From: JAFGKK01 sp964521085
GTDB taxonomy: Bacteria; Chloroflexota; Anaerolineae; Anaerolineales; RBG-16-64-43
DNA length: 64,000 nt
Reading direction: 5' to 3'
Assembly: GCA_964521085.1 (NCBI GenBank)
Contig: CAZFPL010000004.1
Coordinates: 1 to 64,000, forward strand
Part shown: in pieces, positions 18,413-27,461 of the stretch
Layout: every line of letters starts with the position of its first letter
Position numbering within the stretch: the stretch's first letter is position 1
Notes under the pieces: generated by a model
The model's input: only the letters and a program-made list of their open reading frames with translations
Databases searched by the model: none
Told to the model about the DNA's origin: nothing
Made by a program: the position numbers and the translations under genes

Positions 18413-20746
18413 ATGCCCGATAAAAAACTCCGCCGCCGCAAACCCGCAAAGCCATCCGCTGGACCGGCGAAAAGACGAGTTTCCCCTCGCGCAGGAACGA
18501 TCCAATCCATTCCCGTGCGATACACCGCCACGGATACCTACAACGGCAGGCGGGGAAAAAGCTGGAACGATGGATGGAAATTCCACCGGGGAGAGGCGGC
18601 GGGGGGCGCGGATCCATCCTGCGACGATTCGGCCTGGCGCAGCCTGAGCCTGCCGCACGACTGGAGCATCGAACTGCCGTTCCGCGAAGACTCGCCGGCC
18701 GGAACGGGCGGAGGATTTCTCGACGGGGGAACGGGCTGGTATCGGAAAACCTTCACCGCGCCCTCGGGTTGGCGCGGGAAACGGATCTTTGTCGGTTTCG
18801 ACGGCGCGTATATGGACAGCCGGGTGTGGATCAACGGCACGCTCCTCGGCGCGCGCCCCTACGGATACATTTCCTTTGAATACGATTTAACGCCGCATTT
18901 GAAACTGGGAGCGCGGAACACCCTCGCCGTGCGGCTCGAGAACGACCAGCCCACCAGCCGCTGGTATTCCGGCAGCGGAATCTACCGCAACGTATGGCTG
19001 ACCGTCCTTGACCCGCTGCATGCGGATTGGTGCGGACTCGCCCTATCCACGCCGAAGGTCGGGCTGAAATCCGCCGTGGTCCGCGTCGATCTCCGCGTGC
19101 GAAACCAATCCGATGCGGCTCAATCCGCAATGGTGCGGGTGGAAATATCCGCCCCCGCCGGGAAACGCGCCGCAATCCGATCCTCGGAAGTCCGGGAGAT
19201 CCCCGTGGGGGATTCGGCCGGCTTCGAAATGGAAATACCGGTTTCGAATCCGCGGTTGTGGTCGGTCGATACGCCGAACCTCTACGCGCTTCGGGCGGAG
19301 ATCATATCCGGCGGGCGAAAGGCGGATGTCTATCAGACGACCTTCGGGATCCGAACGTTCGACATGGATCCGAACGAAGGCTTTTCGCTGAACGGAAAAT
19401 GGATGAAGCTGAAGGGGGTCTGTCTGCACCACGACCTGGGCGCGCTGGGCGCGGCGGTCAACCCGCGGGCGATCGCGCGCCAGCTGGAAATCATGAAGGC
19501 CATGGGCTGCAACGCCGTGCGCACCTCGCACAATCCGCCCGACCCGATCCTCCTGGATTTGTGCGACCGGCTGGGAATGCTGGTCATCGACGAAGCGTTC
19601 GACGCCTGGGAAGAATCCAACAAGGTTGCCAACGATTACCACCGGTTCTTCCACCGCTGGGCGCAGGCCGACATCCAGACGATGGTCCGCCGTGACCGCA
19701 ATCACCCGAGCATCATCATGTACAGCATCGGCAACGAGATTCACGATATAACCACGGAGGAAGGTGTGCGTTGGACGGGGCTGTTGTACGATTGGGTCCG
19801 CGAGGTGGATTCCACACGGCCGGTATCCCATGGCAGCAACTTCAACGAATTTGGGACAAAGGCGGCCGCGCTTCTGGATGCCGTCGGGTACAACTACCAT
19901 ACGTACCTTTACGACCGGGATCATGCGCAATTTCCGCACTGGAAAATGTACGCCAGCGAGACCAGTTCGGCCGTGCGAAGCCGCGGCGTTTACAAACCCC
20001 CGACCGGTGAAAACCTGCCCCCCGGAGCGGATTTCCAATGTTCTTCCTACGACAATACCGTTGCGGATTGGGGGTTGAGCGCGGAAGAATCCTACAAACA
20101 GGTGAATTCCCGGAAGTTCATCGCCGGCGAATTCATCTGGTCGGGAGTAGATTATCTCGGCGAACCGACGCCCTACGGGTGGCCGGCGAAGAGCTCTTAT
20201 TTCGGGATTGTGGACACCTGCGGTTTCCCCAAGGATATTTATTATTTCTATCAGAGCCGGTGGACGGACCGGCCGATGGTCCATCTCCTGCCGCATTGGA
20301 ANNNNNNNNNNNNNNNNNNNNNNNNNNNNNNNNNNNNNNNNNNNNNNNNNNNNNNNNNNNNNNNNNNNNNNNNNNNNNNNNNNNNNNNNNNNNNNNNNNN
20401 NACGGCGGGCGAACCCGCCGCGGTGCGGTTGTCCATCGACCGAAAAGTGCTGGCTGCCGACGACGCGGATTTGGCGTTTATCACCGCCGATGTTGTGGAC
20501 GCCAAGGGAATTATCGTTCCGGCGGGGAGTAATCGGATTCAATTTAAACTAAAGGGTCCGGTAAAAATCGCAGGCGTGGATAACGGTGATCCGATTTGCC
20601 ACGAATCCTACCGGGGAAGCGAAAGGTCCGCGTTCCATGGGAAATGCCTGGTGATTGTGCGGTCCACCGGCCGGGCCGGGGTGATCAAACTTGCAGCCAT
20701 ATCCGATGGTTTGGGGATGGATAGTATCTCGATCAAGGTGAAGTAA
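18413..20746 (+). CDS. GH2 beta-galactosidase-like enzyme (contains an assembly gap)
   Basis: A glycoside hydrolase family 2 enzyme of about 777 residues as written, with 100 N inside. Order: jelly-roll sugar-binding domain (RWYSGSGIYRNVWL), immunoglobulin-like domain, catalytic barrel (LKGVCLHHDLGALG, RTSHNPPDP), SIGNEIHD with acid/base Glu442, and FIAGEFIWSGVDYLG with nucleophile Glu573. After the gap comes a C-terminal beta domain. The frame is open on both sides of the gap. The first 45 residues are very basic and are not a signal peptide; a later GTG start is possible. Fits removal of beta-linked galactose; specificity inferred. Confidence 0.88.
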   Translation: MPDKKLRRRKPAKPSAGPAKRRVSPRAGTIQSIPVRYTATDTYNGRRGKSWNDGWKFHRGEAAGGADPSCDDSAWRSLSLPHDWSIELPFREDSPAGTGGGFLDGGTGWYRKTFTAPSGWRGKRIFVGFDGAYMDSRVWINGTLLGARPYGYISFEYDLTPHLKLGARNTLAVRLENDQPTSRWYSGSGIYRNVWLTVLDPLHADWCGLALSTPKVGLKSAVVRVDLRVRNQSDAAQSAMVRVEISAPAGKRAAIRSSEVREIPVGDSAGFEMEIPVSNPRLWSVDTPNLYALRAEIISGGRKADVYQTTFGIRTFDMDPNEGFSLNGKWMKLKGVCLHHDLGALGAAVNPRAIARQLEIMKAMGCNAVRTSHNPPDPILLDLCDRLGMLVIDEAFDAWEESNKVANDYHRFFHRWAQADIQTMVRRDRNHPSIIMYSIGNEIHDITTEEGVRWTGLLYDWVREVDSTRPVSHGSNFNEFGTKAAALLDAVGYNYHTYLYDRDHAQFPHWKMYASETSSAVRSRGVYKPPTGENLPPGADFQCSSYDNTVADWGLSAEESYKQVNSRKFIAGEFIWSGVDYLGEPTPYGWPAKSSYFGIVDTCGFPKDIYYFYQSRWTDRPMVHLLPHWXXXXXXXXXXXXXXXXXXXXXXXXXXXXXXXXXXTAGEPAAVRLSIDRKVLAADDADLAFITADVVDAKGIIVPAGSNRIQFKLKGPVKIAGVDNGDPICHESYRGSERSAFHGKCLVIVRSTGRAGVIKLAAISDGLGMDSISIKVK
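20302..20401. other. Assembly gap of 100 N inside the GH2 gene
   Basis: One hundred N between VHLLPHW and TAGEPAAVRL. In the GH2 enzymes I know this stretch is usually about 60-70 residues, so the true missing sequence is probably near 200 bases rather than 100. Confidence 0.8.
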
Positions 20747-21029
20747 TAACTGGCAAGACTTAAAAAATAAAAAAAAAACCCAGATAATTGAATCGTAGAC
20801 CGGTCAGGGCTTATTCGTAGGGAATTAAAATTCCTCCTCGCGGAATATTCTCCTTTCCTGGCGATATTTCTAAGAATCAGCCGGTAAAATGGAGAGGAGG
20901 AAATATCTTAAATATTTAATGGAAAAATTCCGCTTTCCTATTCAACGACACATCGAATAACCCCATTTTTTTTTTGAGACACTCATCCACGGCCGGGCAA
21001 TCGGAAATCCCTTAAAAAGCAAGAAATCA
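20747..21029. other. A/T-rich spacer before the lacI-type gene
   Basis: About 280 bases with no supported gene. It is clearly more A/T-rich than the surrounding DNA, with A-runs near 20763-20780 and a T-run near 20970. No repeat or RNA gene was recognised. It could carry the GH2 terminator and upstream promoter elements. Confidence 0.5.
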
Positions 21030-21059
21030 TTGACTTGACGTTAAAAAATGCTGTTTAAT
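21030..21059 (+). promoter_or_regulatory. Promoter of the LacI-family regulator
   Basis: TTGACT at 21030-21035 and TTTAAT at 21054-21059 are separated by 18 bases, a good match to a housekeeping sigma promoter. An operator-like palindrome begins two bases downstream. Confidence 0.6.
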
Positions 21060-21060
21060 A

Positions 21061-21070
21061 GAAGCGCTTC
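21061..21070. promoter_or_regulatory. LacI-type operator palindrome
   Basis: GAAGCGCTTC is a perfect 10-base palindrome with the central CG typical of LacI-family operators. A second half-like copy, ATGCGCTTCGAT, follows at about 21074-21085. It overlaps the expected transcription start, which suits repression of the regulator by its own product. Confidence 0.55.
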
Positions 21071-21148
21071 GACGATGCGCTTCGATGAAATCAAAAGAAT
21101 AGGCAATATAAGAAAAATCCTCTAAAAAAAAGCCAATTTGGAGGTTTT

Positions 21149-22186
21149 ATGCCAACCATGGCCGATGTGGCCAAGCGTGCCAATGTCGCGCTCAGCACTG
21201 TTTCGTACGCAATCAACGGAACCCGGCCGATTTCCGAGGAAACCCGCCAGCGGATCTTCGCCGCAATGGAGGAGCTCGGATATCAGCCCAATGCGCTGGC
21301 GCGCGGGCTGGCCAGCAAACGCAGCCGCATCCTCGCCCTGCTTTTCCCAGCCCCGGAACGCGGCCTTGGCATCACCGAACTCGAATTCGTAACCGCCGCC
21401 GCCGATACCGCCAAGGAAAACGATTACAACCTCATCCTCTGGTCTTCCGAATTGAGGAACCTCGACGAACTCCGCGAGCTGACCCAACAGGGACTGGTCG
21501 ACGGTGTGGTCGCGATGGAAGTGCACCTGCACGACAAACGCATCGACATGCTGCGCGAAGCCGATTTTCCCTTCAGCATGATCGGACGCTGCGCGGAAAG
21601 CGCGGGTATTTCCTACGTAGATATTGATTTCGACCAGACCGTGCGAGAGGCGCTGACGTATCTGAAGGGATTGGGCCATACCCGGATTGCGTTTGTGAAT
21701 CACTCGCAGACGGAATTCGATGCGGAATACGGTCCGGCCGTCCGGGCGCAAACCGCTTTCGAGGATGCGGCGCGCAGCGCCGGATTGGGCAACCTTTCGC
21801 GGATGTGCCGCGCCACTCCGACGGCGGGCTACGAAGTGCTGGGCAGCCTGCTGGCCGAGGAGCCCAATCTTACGGCGCTCATCACCATGAACGAACGCGC
21901 CATCCCCGGGATCATGCAGGGGATTGCCGAGCGGGATTGGAGCATCCCCGACGATTTCTCGCTCGTGGCGATTGTTTCATCGGCCCGGGCGGCGGAGATG
22001 GTGATGCCCTCGCTTACGACGATGGAACCGCCCAGCGCCAAAATGTCCCGATTGGGAGTCGAACTGCTCATCCAGAAGTTGGATGCGGTGAAGGAAGAAG
22101 TTCCGCAAATTTTGCTTCCCTGCCGCCTGGTGATCCGCGGCAGCACCGGCCCGTGCCGGCGGAATCCGGGAGGGGTTCATGGGTAA
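21149..22186 (+). CDS. LacI-family transcriptional regulator
   Basis: A 345-residue regulator. The N-terminal helix-turn-helix is clear: MADVAKRANVALSTVSYAING followed by the hinge-helix region YQPNALARGLAS. The rest is a periplasmic-binding-protein-like sensor domain (residues about 60-330) with YVDIDFDQTVREAL and GLGHTRIAFVNH, as in sugar-responsive members. TTGGAGG sits six bases before the ATG. It lies between GH2 and the alpha-xylosidase and is the likely local switch of the cluster, probably released by an oligosaccharide or a product of its breakdown. Confidence 0.92.
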   Translation: MPTMADVAKRANVALSTVSYAINGTRPISEETRQRIFAAMEELGYQPNALARGLASKRSRILALLFPAPERGLGITELEFVTAAADTAKENDYNLILWSSELRNLDELRELTQQGLVDGVVAMEVHLHDKRIDMLREADFPFSMIGRCAESAGISYVDIDFDQTVREALTYLKGLGHTRIAFVNHSQTEFDAEYGPAVRAQTAFEDAARSAGLGNLSRMCRATPTAGYEVLGSLLAEEPNLTALITMNERAIPGIMQGIAERDWSIPDDFSLVAIVSSARAAEMVMPSLTTMEPPSAKMSRLGVELLIQKLDAVKEEVPQILLPCRLVIRGSTGPCRRNPGGVHG

Positions 22187-22406
22187 CCCCGCGCAGAAGA
22201 AGCCCGAGGGAACGAGGATCTTCTGCCATGCGTACCCGCTCGCGTGTTCGGGCGTTTCCGCCGTCCGGGCGGCCGGTTACCGCAAGCCGGGAGGCCATGC
22301 GCCGGCGCACCGGGGATTCCCCGCGCGGCCGATTCCCCCGTGCACTCCCGTCTATTGCTACCTGTTCGAAGAAATCCATTTGGATCGTGAAGGGAGAGAA
22401 GCGTGA
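22179..22406 (+). CDS. Possible 75-residue ORF linking lacI and the GH31 gene
   Basis: This frame starts inside the stop region of the LacI gene (ATGGGTAA) and ends in GTGA, sharing four bases with the GH31 start. Its third codon positions are about 70% G/C, as in real genes here. The product is rich in Pro, Ala, Gly and Arg with four cysteines, and I recognise no family. The tight overlaps argue for a gene, the composition argues against. Low confidence. Confidence 0.25.
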   Translation: MGNPAQKKPEGTRIFCHAYPLACSGVSAVRAAGYRKPGGHAPAHRGFPARPIPPCTPVYCYLFEEIHLDREGREA

Positions 22407-24736
22407 AATTTACCGACGGATATTGGAACCTGCGAAAGGGCGTCTCGGCTCTTTATCCGGTGCAGGTGGGGGATGTCGAGGCCAGCCGCGATTCCCTCAC
22501 CGTCTACGCACCGACCAAGCGGATCGCCACCCGCGGCGACACCCTGAACGGCGCGCTGCTCGCGCTTGAATTTTCGTCGCCGATGGCGGATGTCATTCGT
22601 GTCCGATTGACCCATCACTCCGGCGGGAAGCGCAAATTCCCGAATTTTGAATTATTGGAACAGTCGGCTGCCGGGGTGGCGGTGGCTGCGGATGAAACCT
22701 CCGCCACCCTCTCCAGCGGACGGATCTCGGTCCGGATCTCCAGGACGGAGGATTGGCGCATGGAATTCCTCGCCGACGGCCGCGCACTCACGCACAGCGG
22801 CCGGAAGGGGATGGGCATCTTCGAAACGGAAGATGCCAAACGGTATCTTCGCGAGCAGCTCTCGCTGGGAATCGGGGAATGTGTGTATGGGCTGGGCGAA
22901 CGCTTCACCCCCTTCGTTAAGAATGGCCAGGTGGTGGATATCTGGAACAGCGACGGCGGCACGGGAAGCGAACAGGCCTACAAGAACATCCCCTTCTATC
23001 TGACCAACCGCGGGTACGGAGTTTTTGTCAATCATCCCGGTCAGGTTTCCTTTGAGGTCGGTTCCGAGCGGTCCTCCGGCGTGAATTTCAGCGTGGCCGG
23101 GGAATCCCTGGAATATTTCATATTCTACGGTCCCTCTCCCAAGGAGGTGCTGGAGAAGTACACCGCCCTGACGGGCCGGCCGGCGCTGCCGCCCGCCTGG
23201 TCGTTCGGCCTGTGGCTCACCACCTCCTTCACCACGAAGTATGACGAGGAAACGGTGACGAGTTTTATCCAGGGAATGGCCGACAGGAATCTTCCGCTGG
23301 GCGTATTTCATTTTGATTGCTTCTGGATGAAGGAGTACCGCTGGTGTGATTTCGAATGGGATCGGGGGGAATTCCCCGATCCGGCCGGACTCCTCAAGCG
23401 CCTGAAGGACCGCGGCCTGCATATCAGCGTCTGGATCAATCCGTACATCTCCCAGCGTTCCACTCTGTTCGACGAGTGTGCGCGCCATGGGTATCTGCTG
23501 CGCAAGCCGGATGGGGATGTGTGGCAGACCGACCTCTGGCAGCCTGGGATGGGGATCGTGGATTTCACCAATCCGGAGGCCGCCAAATGGTTCGGGTCGA
23601 AACTCCGGGCGCTTCTGGATCTCGGGGTGGACTGCTTTAAAACCGATTTCGGGGAGAGCATCCCGACCGATGTGGTGTACCACGACGGTTCAGATCCCCA
23701 GCGGATGCACAACTATTATTCCTTCCTGTACAACCGGACGGTATTCGAAGTGCTGCGGGAACGGCGGGGGGACGGGGAGGCGGTGGTCTTCGCCCGATCA
23801 GCCACATCCGGAAGCCAGCGGTTTCCCGTCCACTGGGGCGGTGATTGCGAATCCACATTTGAGGCGATGGCGGAGAGTTTGCGGGGCGGATTGTCGCTGG
23901 GCCTCTCCGGCTTCGGATTCTGGAGCCACGACATTGGAGGATTCACCGGCACGCCGTCCGCGGCTCTGTATAAACGCTGGATCGCGTTCGGCCTGCTTTC
24001 CTCCCACAGCCGACTGCACGGCGATAATTCCTACCGGGTTCCATGGCTGTTCGATGAAGAAGCGGTGGATGTGCTGAGGTATTTCACCAAGCTTAAGAAC
24101 CGCCTGATGCCATACCTGTATGCCCATGCACTCGAATCCAGCCGCAAGGGAATCCCGCTGATGCGGGCGATGATGCTGGAACACCCCGGCGATCCCGCTT
24201 GTGACGTTCTGGACCGGCAATACATGCTGGGGCCCTCTCTCCTCGTGGCGCCGGTGTTCTCGCCGGACGGCGATGTGATCTATTACCTCCCGGCAGGCCG
24301 GTGGACGGATTATCTTACCGGCAAGACCGTTGCGGGGCCGGGCTGGAGGACGGAGCGACATGGAAATTTAAGCGTTCCCCTGCTGGTCCGTCCCAATTCC
24401 GTCATCGCCGAGGGATGTTGTGGAGATCGGCCGGATTACGATTACGGAGCGGACGTCACCTTGCGGATATACGCTCTGGATGACGGAAAAACTGTCCGGA
24501 TCGATATCCCGGCGCTGGGCGGAGAAACCGAAACGATTTTCGAGGTCAACCGCAAAGAAGATAAGATCTCCATTACCCGGCAGGGGATGCGCAAACCGTG
24601 GAAGACCTTGCTGGTGGGGATCCAATCCGTCGCCTCGGTGGAAGGCGGCACGGCGGAAGACGATTCCCAAGGCGTATCCGTGATCCCGAAGCAAGGTTCC
24701 GACCGGATCAATATCGTGCTGGAGGGGAAGAGATAG
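22403..24736 (+). CDS. yicI: GH31 alpha-xylosidase, YicI type
   Basis: A 777-residue glycoside hydrolase family 31 enzyme that removes alpha-1,6-linked xylose from the non-reducing end of xyloglucan oligosaccharides (isoprimeverose units). The nucleophile Asp415 lies in KTDFGE and the acid/base Asp481 in HWGGDCEST; E. coli YicI uses Asp416 and Asp482 in a 772-residue chain, so length and spacing match closely. N-terminal beta domain, barrel (about 250-590) and C-terminal beta domains are present. No signal peptide: cytoplasmic. GTG start with AAGGGAGAG in front. Confidence 0.92.
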   Translation: MKFTDGYWNLRKGVSALYPVQVGDVEASRDSLTVYAPTKRIATRGDTLNGALLALEFSSPMADVIRVRLTHHSGGKRKFPNFELLEQSAAGVAVAADETSATLSSGRISVRISRTEDWRMEFLADGRALTHSGRKGMGIFETEDAKRYLREQLSLGIGECVYGLGERFTPFVKNGQVVDIWNSDGGTGSEQAYKNIPFYLTNRGYGVFVNHPGQVSFEVGSERSSGVNFSVAGESLEYFIFYGPSPKEVLEKYTALTGRPALPPAWSFGLWLTTSFTTKYDEETVTSFIQGMADRNLPLGVFHFDCFWMKEYRWCDFEWDRGEFPDPAGLLKRLKDRGLHISVWINPYISQRSTLFDECARHGYLLRKPDGDVWQTDLWQPGMGIVDFTNPEAAKWFGSKLRALLDLGVDCFKTDFGESIPTDVVYHDGSDPQRMHNYYSFLYNRTVFEVLRERRGDGEAVVFARSATSGSQRFPVHWGGDCESTFEAMAESLRGGLSLGLSGFGFWSHDIGGFTGTPSAALYKRWIAFGLLSSHSRLHGDNSYRVPWLFDEEAVDVLRYFTKLKNRLMPYLYAHALESSRKGIPLMRAMMLEHPGDPACDVLDRQYMLGPSLLVAPVFSPDGDVIYYLPAGRWTDYLTGKTVAGPGWRTERHGNLSVPLLVRPNSVIAEGCCGDRPDYDYGADVTLRIYALDDGKTVRIDIPALGGETETIFEVNRKEDKISITRQGMRKPWKTLLVGIQSVASVEGGTAEDDSQGVSVIPKQGSDRINIVLEGKR

Positions 24737-24815
24737 ACCGGTCTCCGACCCCCTGCGTCCTTGTCCGGTTTCCCCGGGCCGGAGGGGAATCTTCCCCATC
24801 CGGGATCGATTGACT

Positions 24816-25069
24816 TCTTAGCGGCTATAAGGCGTCGGCCGTGCCGGTCACCAATCCCCGGGCGCGGAAGAGTGGCGTGCGCATCTGCCTGGAAGGGGAG
24901 ATCGCCGATCCTTCGAATCCGCAGTCCAGATGTTTTTTCACCCCCGCTGCCGTTATGCCCGCGAACGCTGCAGGACCGGAACGCCGCCGCTGCGGGACCT
25001 TGGCGGCCATCATTCGTCGCCTGCCATTTCTCCGAAGAACTGAAACTGGCCGGCGTCCGGATGGCATGA
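24816..25069 (+). pseudogene. Decayed copy of the 3' end of the downstream ABC ATPase gene
   Basis: About 250 bases closely resemble the last 80 codons of the second ATPase gene of the following operon (about 29301-29557). Shared peptide pieces include VPVTNPRARKSGVRI, LEGEIADPSNP and, in a shifted frame, LKLAGVRMA. The copy has substitutions and at least one frameshift after GEIADPSNP, and lacks the Walker motifs entirely. The similarity continues past the stop into the intergenic DNA. It is a remnant, not a gene. Confidence 0.88.
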
Positions 25070-25109
25070 TTTTCGCAAGCGCCCCCCACTACTTCCCGTT
25101 TTCTCTACC

Positions 25110-25276
25110 GTCCTAACCCCCCACCCCAAACGGGATTCTTCTTGCAGTTTATCGATACTCAACCCTCCCCCCTTCTCCCTTCGCTCTGCTCAGGGACAGG
25201 CCCGTAAGGGGAAGGGGGGAGGGAGAAGAATCAGCATTCCCATTTAAACAATCAACTAAGGGTGGGGGGTTAGGAC
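25110..25276. repeat. 167-bp element with perfect 17-bp terminal inverted repeats
   Basis: The ends, GTCCTAACCCCCCACCC and its exact reverse complement, bound a 167-base non-coding element. Inside is a second, nested inverted repeat (CCCTCCCCCCTTC against GAAGGGGGGAGGG). It ends immediately before the ribosome site of the first permease gene. No coding capacity and no clear target duplication. MITE-like or a large hairpin repeat. Confidence 0.8.
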
Positions 25277-25295
25277 GGAAGGAAGCAGGCCGCCC

Positions 25296-26285
25296 ATGCT
25301 GAAATATCTTGTCCGCCGTTTTGCGTATATGCTGTTCACCGTCTGGGTGGTCACGCTGATCTCGTTTGCCATCATTCAGCTCCCGCCGGGAGATTATGTG
25401 ACCAACCTGGTGTCGAATATCATGCGCACCTCCCAGCGGCCGATCTCCGCCGAATACCAGGAGCAGCTCCGCGAACTGTATGGGCTCAACGAACCGCTGC
25501 CCGTGCAGTATTTCAAATGGATTCGCAATATCGTCACCAGGGGCAGTTTCGGATATTCATTCGTCTATTTCAAAGATGCCAGTGTTCTGATCGCCGAACG
25601 GCTGCCGATGACCTTCGCGATTTCGTTCGGCAGCTTCCTGCTCATCTGGGCGCTGGCCCTGCCGATCGGCATTTACTCCGCCGTGAAGCAGTATTCCCTT
25701 GGAGATTACATCGCCACCTTTTTCGGATTCATCGGGTTGGCGGTTCCGAACTTTTTGCTCGCGCTTATTTTCCTGTATCTCAGCTACCGGCTCACCGGCC
25801 AGGCGATGATCGGGCTCTTTTCCCCCGAATACGCCGATGCGCCCTGGACCGGGGCGAAGCTCTGGGACATGCTCCAGCACCTGTGGATCCCGGTCCTCCT
25901 GATCGGGCTGGGCGGTACGGCCGGGCTGATCCGCACCATGCGCGCCAATCTGCTGGATGAGCTGAACAAACCCTATGTGGAAACCGCGCGGGCCAAGGGG
26001 CTGCCGGAATGGAAGCTGCTGCTAAAGTATCCCGTCCGGCACGCCCTCAACCCATTCATCTCGACCATCAGCTGGACCCTTCCGAGTCTCGTCGCCGGGG
26101 AGGTCATTGTATCCATCGTCCTCAACCTTCCCTCCTCCGGCCCGGTGCTCTATACCGCGCTGCAGCAGCAGGATCAATACGTGGCCGCGGGATTCATCCT
26201 CATACTATGTGTGCTTACGGTCGTGGGGACTTTCATATCAGACGTCCTCTTGGCGGTGCTCGACCCACGCATCCGGTTGCAATAA
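25296..26285 (+). CDS. Opp/Dpp-type ABC transporter permease 1 (DppB-like)
   Basis: A 329-residue inner-membrane permease with six membrane segments. The first, MLKYLVRRFAYMLFTVWVVTL-type N-terminus, is typical of DppB/OppB. The cytoplasmic EAA-type loop reads ETARAKGLPEWKLLLKYPVRHALNP near residue 230-255. It forms half of the pore with the next gene. In this family the cargo may be peptides or, as shown for several Thermotoga transporters, plant oligosaccharides. GGAAGGAAG upstream of the ATG. First gene of a four-gene operon; no binding-protein gene is present. Confidence 0.9.
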   Translation: MLKYLVRRFAYMLFTVWVVTLISFAIIQLPPGDYVTNLVSNIMRTSQRPISAEYQEQLRELYGLNEPLPVQYFKWIRNIVTRGSFGYSFVYFKDASVLIAERLPMTFAISFGSFLLIWALALPIGIYSAVKQYSLGDYIATFFGFIGLAVPNFLLALIFLYLSYRLTGQAMIGLFSPEYADAPWTGAKLWDMLQHLWIPVLLIGLGGTAGLIRTMRANLLDELNKPYVETARAKGLPEWKLLLKYPVRHALNPFISTISWTLPSLVAGEVIVSIVLNLPSSGPVLYTALQQQDQYVAAGFILILCVLTVVGTFISDVLLAVLDPRIRLQ

Positions 26286-26294
26286 GGTCACCCT

Positions 26295-27458
26295 ATGCTT
26301 CGACGACTGCTTCATCAAAAAACCAAAGCCGACCCTGCTTCCGAGAGCGCGCTCATCGCCGCCGACGATAAAATCAAGGTGGAAGTTGCCTCGCAGTGGC
26401 AACTCATGTGGTGGAAGTTCAAACGCCATAAACTGGCGGTCGTCGGCGGGATCGTCGTTCTGTTGTATTACCTTGTCGCCCTGCTGGCCGATTTCGTCGC
26501 CCCTACGCATTTCACGACTTACAACAAGGATTATGTCAACGCGCCGCCCCAGGCGATCCGGGTCTTCCGTGACGGCGCGTTCGCGCCGTATGTGACCGGA
26601 TACAAGTTCGAGCGCGATCCGAAATCATACAAGAAAACCTGGACCTTGGATGAAAGCGTCATCATCCCGATCGGGCTTTTCGTTCGCGGCGAGCCGTACA
26701 AGCTGCTGGGGCTCATCCCCGGCGATGTCCACCTCATCGGACCGATACACATGGGTGATCCCTTCTACATCCTGGGCACAGACAAGGGCGGGCGGGATGT
26801 GTTCGGCCGGATCGTCTACTCAAGCCAGATCTCGCTGACGGTGGGGTTGATCGGGGTGGCGATAGCCTTGGTTCTCGGAATCCTGATCGGAGGCATTTCC
26901 GCGCTGGCCGGCCCCGGCGTGGACAACATCATCCAGCGCCTGATCGAGGTGCTGATCTCCATCCCCACCATCCCGCTCTGGCTCGCCCTCGCGGCGGTGG
27001 TGCCGCTGGATTGGACTCCCGTGCAGGTGTATTTCATGATCACCGTCATCCTCTCGCTGATCGGCTGGACCGGGATGGCGCGGGTGGTGCGCAGCAAATT
27101 CCTGGCGTTGCGCGAGGAGGATTTCATCCTGGCGGCCACCCTCGACGGAGTCCCGCGCGGGCGGATGATCTTCCGGCACATGATCCCGTCCTTCCTCAGC
27201 CACATCATCGCCACCATCACGCTGAACATCCCCTGGATGATCCTGGGCGAGACGGCACTGAGTTTCCTGGGTCTGGGTTTGCGGGAGCCGGTTGTAAGCT
27301 GGGGAGTGATGCTGAAGGAGACGCAGAAGGTTGGGGTGATCGCGAGCTTTCCGTGGCTGCTGTACCCCGCCGTGGCGGTGATTATTGTGGTTCTGGCGTT
27401 GAATTTCCTCGGCGATGGTCTGCGCGACGCCGCCGATCCGTACCAATCATCCAGGTAA
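26295..27458 (+). CDS. Opp/Dpp-type ABC transporter permease 2 (DppC-like)
   Basis: A 387-residue permease, longer than usual because about 100 residues form an extracellular loop between the first membrane segment (VVGGIVVLLYYLVALLADF) and the second. The conserved loop (ILAATLDGVPRGRMIFRHMIP) contacts the ATPases. The ending GDGLRDAADPYQSSR is typical of DppC/OppC. It starts nine bases after the first permease and ends three bases before the first ATPase, so the genes form one transcript. Confidence 0.9.
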   Translation: MLRRLLHQKTKADPASESALIAADDKIKVEVASQWQLMWWKFKRHKLAVVGGIVVLLYYLVALLADFVAPTHFTTYNKDYVNAPPQAIRVFRDGAFAPYVTGYKFERDPKSYKKTWTLDESVIIPIGLFVRGEPYKLLGLIPGDVHLIGPIHMGDPFYILGTDKGGRDVFGRIVYSSQISLTVGLIGVAIALVLGILIGGISALAGPGVDNIIQRLIEVLISIPTIPLWLALAAVVPLDWTPVQVYFMITVILSLIGWTGMARVVRSKFLALREEDFILAATLDGVPRGRMIFRHMIPSFLSHIIATITLNIPWMILGETALSFLGLGLREPVVSWGVMLKETQKVGVIASFPWLLYPAVAVIIVVLALNFLGDGLRDAADPYQSSR

Positions 27459-27461
27459 CCC

